A stretch of DNA of 64,000 nt from Locusta migratoria (taxonomy: Eukaryota > Arthropoda > Insecta > Orthoptera > Acrididae), in contig CM048746.1 of assembly GCA_026315105.1 (NCBI GenBank), positions 566,985,940-567,049,939 on the forward strand, read 5' to 3'. Each line of letters begins with the position of its first letter. Position 1 is the stretch's first letter. The position numbers and the translations under genes were made by a program. Shown piece by piece: positions 45,531 through 53,880 of this stretch. The notes beneath the pieces were generated by a model. That model was not told the origin of the DNA and searched no databases. It saw only the letters and a program-made list of their open reading frames with translations.

Positions 45531-48500
45531 TCGGAGGAAGCCTGCTTTAACCTCGTCTTGGAATATAGGACTATTAAAGGTCAAGATGATGGAGTCTGAT
45601 TTTACTAAATTCCTTTCCACCCTTTTCGTGATGTTTTGAACATCAACAATTACCTCTGAAGCCCACTCATCCTTTAGTTCATCAGTCATAATGCCCATGA
45701 AATTCCTATATGTAACAACACCTTTCCTGTAATTGATGGTGTTATGGAGTTCAGGCTCCATGGCATACTCTCTACGACATTTAGCCTTCTGAAGGTTCAC
45801 TGCATGTTGAGAAATGAAAGTTTCCAATCACAATGTCCCATTATGCAAGGATTTGACAGATTTTAGATCACAGGTGATTCTCACTAGACATTTTTTGATG
45901 TAAAAAAAGGGGATAATTTTTCCAAAAGTAATCACTTTCCTCATCACAATACACATTCAGTGGAGCAGCATGTGCACCATTACAGCACATTTTTTATTCT
46001 GTGCAGAATCCGGAGGACTAGCTACCCTAGTTCTCTTGGTAGTTTGAGTGTTGGTACACCCATCCCACTGGGAGGTTAAAAAGTCAAATGTGATATATTC
46101 ATCTAAGTCCTACAAGCAGCTAGAGAAATAAATTGCTGTCTAGACAGGGCTCTGCTTGCCTAGCTTGTCCCCCCCCCCCCCCCTTTTTCATTTCTCATGA
46201 CCCATGTGGTCAAGATCCCCATTACCTGATTCAACGTTCCACCACCATGCCACATGGTGGTTGTTTAAGCATGCCCAGAGGGTATGGTGTCAGGACTAGC
46301 AGTTTTCACCAGTCCCCAGTTCTGGGTCCCCTTAGTACGCAAGCCTGCACTCAGCAAATTCATGCTGAACCCCCTGAAGGGGCAGGTGATGGAGCAATGC
46401 TCAATAGGAGGAAATAATAATAAATAAAAGTAAAGAATTATGGTAGGCAACAGCTGCAGTATGGTGTGGAACTGCACAATTATGACAGCACGCCACATTT
46501 TCTCAGTCTCTCTCTGTGTGGGAAACTTACCACCTACTGTTTGTACACCAGTGTGGAAGAGGGGCCAGTTCTGCAGCTTATCTGATATTGAATGTAATGA
46601 GCACAACATAAAGCCATGTGATCGTTACTAAATCAGGTAAATCGATCTTTTAAAATTGAGATAGTTGAACAGACACACTGCACTGATTGTAACTAGTGAA
46701 GCAATTTTAGGAGGCAGAATTTAGTTTTTTGGTTTTAATTATTTAAGAGCCTTCAGTGAAGGTGCAAGACTACTTCAAGTGAAAAAGTAGTATATAATGA
46801 TGAAGATTATCTTGTCTTTCATTTGAGTGTCACTGAAGTGATTTCATTAAATTCATTATCAGCATTAAAGATTGACGATATGGTGAGATGTTAATAAATT
46901 CCTTGCCTACTGAGACAGCGTATGAGAAACTTTATTAACATTGAGTTATTTCTGGATTTATAATAATCTGATGTTATTGTGGTCATAAACAGAATATGAT
47001 GCTAGAAGAGAGTTGTTATATCGACACACAAGGGGATCATTACAAAACTCTGTTGTGTAATACAATGCTGGGTATCAGAAGTACAACACCAAGGAAGTAA
47101 CATGCAACAAACAACTTCACATGGCTGGATATGCAGACAATCAGCATTTCAGCACAACTACACATGGTAGGTAAGAGTAATTCATCTATATTTTGTATTC
47201 TATAAATAACAGAAGATTATGCAGTGGAGGAGTTCTTCAGAAATCACATCTGAAAGATGTGACACATGAAGATACTTACATTTCATATAAGCCAGTAACA
47301 TACACCAGCATGTCAGATTTTAACTTGGGTCTAGAAAGACACTGGTATATGATGTGTGATATTGTAGCTCATGTTAACAGATTCCAGAACTTATGGGAAT
47401 ATGGAATCAGCTTTCGGAAGGCCTTACTCATCAGTCGCCACCATGCAGTTTCTCAACAGCTCCATGTGACTAACACTCAAGAAGACAATACATCTAGGAT
47501 GACAACCATATCACATACAATGGATCAGAAAAATTGGTTTGTGAGTCCAGTATTCATACTGACAGTGAAACAATGGAGCAATGTGACTGTCAACATGGCA
47601 ACCAGTGCCGAGGGCCTGACTCACCTGTAGTCAGAGATACCGCCTGTCAGCTTTGACCCGTGACGTCATCACAGCACGGTAGTTTTGAGATGCGTGCGTG
47701 TTTGTAGAAGGCGTGAGTGATTATGTGGTGGTTGAGTTAAAGATGATAGTTTGTTTACAAAGAAAACAGATTAATATTTTGTGTTTAAAAAGTGATCTGT
47801 AGCTTCTCTCTGATGGTTAGGTGTGGGTTAACCAAATGATTTCCCCCCTGTATGTGAACGCCAAAGGCGTCAATTTTTGGGCCAAGATCTGTGATCAATG
47901 GTACATTCTGTTACCTATAATAACTACAGATTATTTGTATCTACAAGACGGAAGTATTACGATGTCCCATATACTGTTTTTTCCGACATCTTGATGACGT
48001 CATGGGTAAAAGCAGGTGGGTGTTATCCCAGTCTACAGTTATGCCAGGGGCCTCCCTAGACTTAATGTCGAAAAAGAAAGAGGCATGCCGGAAGAGGTAT
48101 ACCCTATAAAAATACTGGACACAGAAGTGGCATAAAACTCAATTTTCAAATGACTCGCAGTTCTAGAAACAGTATCTTTAAGAATCTTGTGTTGATGTTT
48201 TAAGTAAAATGGATGGTGACAGGTCTGTATTTTTCCATTGTCATACGAACCAACCATCTGGAGTGACAGAATGATGTGCTATTGTTTACACAAGACACGG
48301 CATGAAATGACTTTCCTCTTAACATGTTTGAAGAAAAGATCATTTTAATACTTATTTTCCAGCCCGATGTATTGTTTATGCGCAATCAATTTTGAAGCCT
48401 TTTACTGTTTTATTTTTACGCACTGAGAACCTGTTCTCTAAAGGAACTACACCAACCAGTGTATTGCATGCAACTTTAACAAAAAAATTCATTATGACTC

Positions 48501-51500
48501 TGGAAATGGGATTTCCAAAGCACGGGATATGATCCGTTGACTCTGACCAATGATGTCATAGGGATTGAAATTATTAGGCCTACTGAATAAATGCAGTAAA
48601 TTTACATTACATTAAATGTCACATCCATGTAGTGACTGGTTCTCAATGTACTTTTCCGAACCACAATCTGGTAAAAATTTGTATTCCCTGATACCTAAAT
48701 TCTATAAAGTTGACAGTGACTAAGATATGTTATTCATCAAAGCTGACAGGTTGTACACCGCGCTTCAGTTGACTAGTAGACAGTTATTAGTATCAGAGCA
48801 ACCATTTTTACCAATCTTCAACCTGAAAATTGGGTTATTTGAAGCATGATCCATTTGAGGTAAATGTAATTATGGGATACCACACATTGGGTTGGAATAC
48901 CGATATCTGTGTGTAGTGACTTGAAATGTTGATCAATTGCAGTGGGGATTTTTCATGTGACATTAACTGATCAATTAATGTTAATGCACCCACCAACATA
49001 ATTTAACTAAAAAACAATCACATGAAAGTGATTGTTTTGGGGAGCAATGTGGTGAAAGTTTTTTATACATAATGGGGAGTTTTAATTTATAAATTTTGTC
49101 TTAAAACTTGGATTGTTTTTTTTTTCTGATTTTTATTTTCCCCCATTTCATATGTCATTTCAGCTAAGACACTAGGGATGGGTCGAAAATCGCGTATCTG
49201 TTAAGAGTCACAGTGATTTGGAAGTAGCAGTATTCACAGTCACAACTTTACGGATTCTGACTGCGATTTCAGTCGCAGTTTAGAAGCGCAGTAGCACTAA
49301 AAGTAGCAAGTCGCAACTAAGAGTAGCAAGAAGCAGTTTGCACTCTGCCATCTGTTGGTTCAAGTTTGTACTAATATCTTTGCATTGGGCAGGCTATAGA
49401 GTCTACCTGCGATTTCAGTGACAAATCGCGTTTAAGAGTCGCAAGTAGCAACTAAGAGGCGCAGTTTAGACTTTGCCGGCTACCATCTGTTGGCCGAAAT
49501 TGGTACTTCTAGCTTCCCGCTGTCTGCCTCGTGTATGTGTGGCTTTTTGTTTATGTGTTGGTCGAACGCCATCGACTCAAACCAGTGAGCTCGAACGTCC
49601 TCACTGGTCCAAACTGCGATTTCAGTGAAAAGTCGCGATTAAGAGTCGCAAGTAGCAACTGAGAATAGCATTTAATATTCCGCCTTTTGCTACTTGTTGA
49701 CCAACTGTCGTACTTTCACTCGTGTGTTGTTTAGGGATGTTGTCGAATTAATGAGCAAGAAGATAATTTTCTTTGTGAAAATGTTTACACTTAGTGGCAC
49801 TATTTTACCTGGCGGCAGCATTTACATGTTGTGAAGCAAAGCCTGGCATATATGTTTTTAGGTTATAGTTGGTAAAGACAACAAATGTGAATACCAAATA
49901 AATATTGTCTTACGGACTTGATCCCTGTTTAAAATAATTTTTCGTCATAGAACCTACAACTATTATGGGAATTCAGAATACGTATGTTACATTGCAAATC
50001 TGGTTTTGACGAATATTTTTGCTTGCGTTATACATCGTACATAAAATAAAAATTCCAAGGGGGTGGTATCAAGTAGTCAACTAAGTACAGGTAATTTTAC
50101 GAATGTTTAACAGTAGGCCAACTCCATTTTCAATGTGGACTGTGTTAAGTACTGCTATATAGGAGTAAACTTGTATCTTCGAGGATTCTATAAAAAATAT
50201 TACACTTGAAAATAAACAAGTTTATCGCGTAATGAAAAGTTTTATTTTAACAGATTTGTTTTAGGTTTAGGAATGTTGTTTTCCGTCTTTTTCCTTTTCG
50301 AACATTCCGTCCTGTGATGACATGAGTGAAAGCAGATGGGTGGTATCGGATCCTTCAGTATTATTAAAACTTTTGTTTACTGCAGTGGTGGCATAGTGTG
50401 CTTATGTTGGTAACGACCGATGAATGATCCTAGAAATCTAAATCATACAGAATGATTGAAATAATATTTTGTTTATCATAAAATAAATAATTAATGTTAT
50501 TCTTAATCTGTGGTTGTAAGATTTCTTGTGTGTAACCCTGTACAGTCAGTAAGTTAAAAATTCTTATAAAATGAAGCTATAGTTGCCAACATGAGCACAC
50601 TAGGTCGGCACATCGATTAGTAAAATATAACGCAAGCTCTTATCTATAGTTATTTGGCAGAACATGTAGTGATACCGAAAGGTTTTAAAGAGAAAATGGA
50701 ATTTTCAGAAGTCACTCACGTTGTATTTCACATTTACTTATCTCTTTCAAATTGGTAAATGACTTATATCACACAATGTTAAAAAAAATCCATTCATTCT
50801 ACAGGCAAGAACATAGCACTTTCGTTGCACTGTTATAGTTGCTGTGTGCCTAATCTACCAAATGTTTCTGTTAAGGTAGACTACAGGCCTACTTGCCGAT
50901 TTCGGTTACACATTACTTGCGAATAACCTCACTTAACTATACATTACGCACCAAACACTGAAATAGCTTTTATAAGACTAATTGACATTTGTCAATGTGT
51001 AAATAATCCCAACATTACACGTAAATTGAGCATCAGTATTCATTTTTTTCCTATATATTTACATGTAGGAAGAGGATCTGTTATGGATGATATATATATT
51101 ACATTTGCCACACACATCGCATAAGTCACGGAAGTAGCAGATATCACGGAAGTAGCAGAAATCGCAGAAGTAGCAATATCAGTAGCAGAAATCGCAGAAG
51201 TAGCATTCTGAGTCACCGAAATCGCAGTTTGAGTGTGGAGGGATACATGTCAAGGATTTGTACAGTGCGATTGTAAACAGTGACAAATCGCGACTAAGAA
51301 TCACAGATATATAAAAGTAGCAGTCACAGAAATCACTGATATCGAAAAATCGCAATTTAGCCCATCCCTATAAGACACCATGGGTCAAAGCAGATGAATG
51401 GTATCAGGACATTTAGTATTACCTTCATTTGTTGTAAACTATATCCCAGTAATTTTATTTTCATCATCTGTGCATACAATATAAATCCATACTCAAGTTG

Positions 51501-53849
51501 GGTCTTCTATAAACGTCTTCTCTGAAAAGATTGACAGTATCCCACACCACGATGAAGAGGATGTCTTTTGCAGCATCTCTAAGATGCAATTAATAAGGTA
51601 GTTTGTTCCTGCCCAAAGCTCTAATTCATGTAGTCTCATCAGAAATTTTGGTCCACTTTACGTTACGGTAGTAACACTAAAAGTGGGCCTTTGCGATCGT
51701 CTTTTGAAAGCTCGAAATTTAAATGAAAATAACGGCTTAACTATTCATCTGACACAAAAATTGAATAACCAAATTTGTAGAGGAGAAAGTTCTTTACAAC
51801 TTTGATCTCTTATGTTTTTTTTTTTCATACCTTGTATCGTTTGAGACATATTTGCAAAAATAACGGAGATTTGACACCCTCCATTGAATTAACGAAAACC
51901 AGCCGTTTGGAGATGTCACGTGACATTCCTCGCCCAGAACTGACTCTGGCATATGCCATGTTGCGTTGCGTATTTGACGATTTTCTTATTGTAACTTACA
52001 CACTGTCATTTCAAAGCAATGGCACACTGAAGAATTAACAAAAACACATTGTTCTTCGTACGATAAATGATAATCTAGTGTCTACAAATGCCATATTAGG
52101 ATCAGTTAACAGCCAACAATAGTATGAGATTAAAGGACTCGTATTTTAATTGATCGCTGTAGGGTAGTGGGCAAGGCGTTGGGATATGACGCTAAAGGTC
52201 GATGGTTCGAAACCCACCACTAACTAAATTTTTTTCCCTACAAGGGTTTCAGACACTCTTATTAATTAATTCTTTATAATTTAGATTATTATTTTGTGCC
52301 AAAATGTTTGCAAAAACTTATAAAGCTGCAAATCTAAAGTGGGCAGTAAACACGTCAGTGCGATTTTTTTCTTCTTCTTCAAAGTATTAAACTATATTGA
52401 AATAACAGGTTTTCGCTTGGTAGGCGATGTGAGATGTTTCTTTTATTTAAGTTCAAAACATATCGATTTCGTCCCTATGATGGGACATCATCAGTGCTGT
52501 TAAAAACAAGGTACCTTGGTCAGACATTGAAATTACAATAAGATTACATACATCAAGAATGTTATAAAATAGAATTACATACCAGAATTGCAAGTCATGA
52601 TGACCTATGTGCTCTGCTTAAAAACATTTAAAGGTCTTGCCGGTACAAGTCACAACAATAAAATTAGGTAGCCGCTTACGTACACCTACGCAGCTTAGCT
52701 TGTACATAGATGGTGCCTGGCGCCCTCTTTGTTTAAATCAGTTACATTGTAACATTTTTAAAAAGAAAATGGGTTCAAACATATTAAAAGCTTAAAAAGA
52801 TAAAAATGTTGATTCTAGATTTCTTTTTAAAAATGTTACAATGTAGCTTAAAAAGATAGAAATGTTGATTCTAGAATCAACATTTTTATCTTTTTAAGCT
52901 TTTAATATGTTTGAACCCATTTTCTTTTTAAAAATGTTACAATGTAACTGATTTAAACAAAGAGGGCGCCAGGCACCATCTATGTACAAGCTAAGCTGCG
53001 TAGGTGTACGTAAGCGGCTACCTGATTTTATTGTTGTGACTTGTACCGGCAAGACCTTTAAATGTTTTTAAGCAGAGCACATAGGTCATCATGACTTGCA
53101 ATTCTGGTATGTAATTCTATTTTATAACATTCTTGGTGTATGTAATCTTATTGTAATTTCAATGTCTGACCAAGGTACCTTGTTTTTAACAGCACTGATG
53201 ATGTCCCATCATAGGGACGAAATCGATATGTTTTGAACTTAAATAAAAGAAACATCTCACATCGCCTACCAAGCGAAAACCTGTTATTTCATTATAATTC
53301 TGTGGTGGGCTGGCACACAAAATGGAATCTAGTTACATTAAACTATATGTTATATGACAATATTGTGTCATGTCACAGACACCATACTATGTCAGTGCAA
53401 AAAGGTACATTGGTTAAGGCTGATAAGTGGAGTCAATTCGGATACTTGATACCACCCATCGACTTTGATCATTGACGTCACGTTACATCCTTGTATAAGT
53501 AGTGGGTGATGTTTTTGTTGATTACAAGGTGCAGATAATAATATAATGGCAGTGTAATTTTGTTTAAATCTAATGGAAGTGTACATGTTTGTATGTAATA
53601 TGATTATAGTTTTAAACAAAGTGTAATAATGGGGGGACATTTAGTATTCCTCATACTCTTAATTGAAATTTATGTATGTCAACATATCTTTGTACATTGT
53701 ATTCATGCACAGGGAAATATCAACTTTCGAATTTCTGAGGATTTTGTATAGTTTGATTTGTAGTGCATTCTTCATGTATTCAATGTTAATATGTTTTTAA
53801 TTAAGTTTCCACATGTCTGGGTGGTTGTTAGCACAAGGGGGTGATTTTG

Positions 53850-53880
<31 letters not shown>

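Larger units (their letters stand above)
52398..53291. repeat. 894-bp palindrome: two inverted PLE 3' tails
   Basis: Left arm 52398-52816, right arm 52873-53291, near identical over 419 bp each; outermost bases TGAAATAACAGG / CCTGTTATTTCA. The spacer (52817-52872) re-uses a piece of the right arm (TTTCTTTTTAAAAATGTTAC) and a second copy of the arm start. Each arm ends outward in a hammerhead-like core: 52494-52465 (-) and 53195-53224 (+). Confidence 0.9.

Noticed and set aside
51125..51225. CRISPR-like or satellite array of 18-bp units
   Set aside because: Too few, too variable units, and inside the end of a hAT element; subterminal repeats explain it.
52153..52220. tRNA gene in element B
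   Set aside because: Boxes A and B are present, but I could not pair acceptor and anticodon stems.
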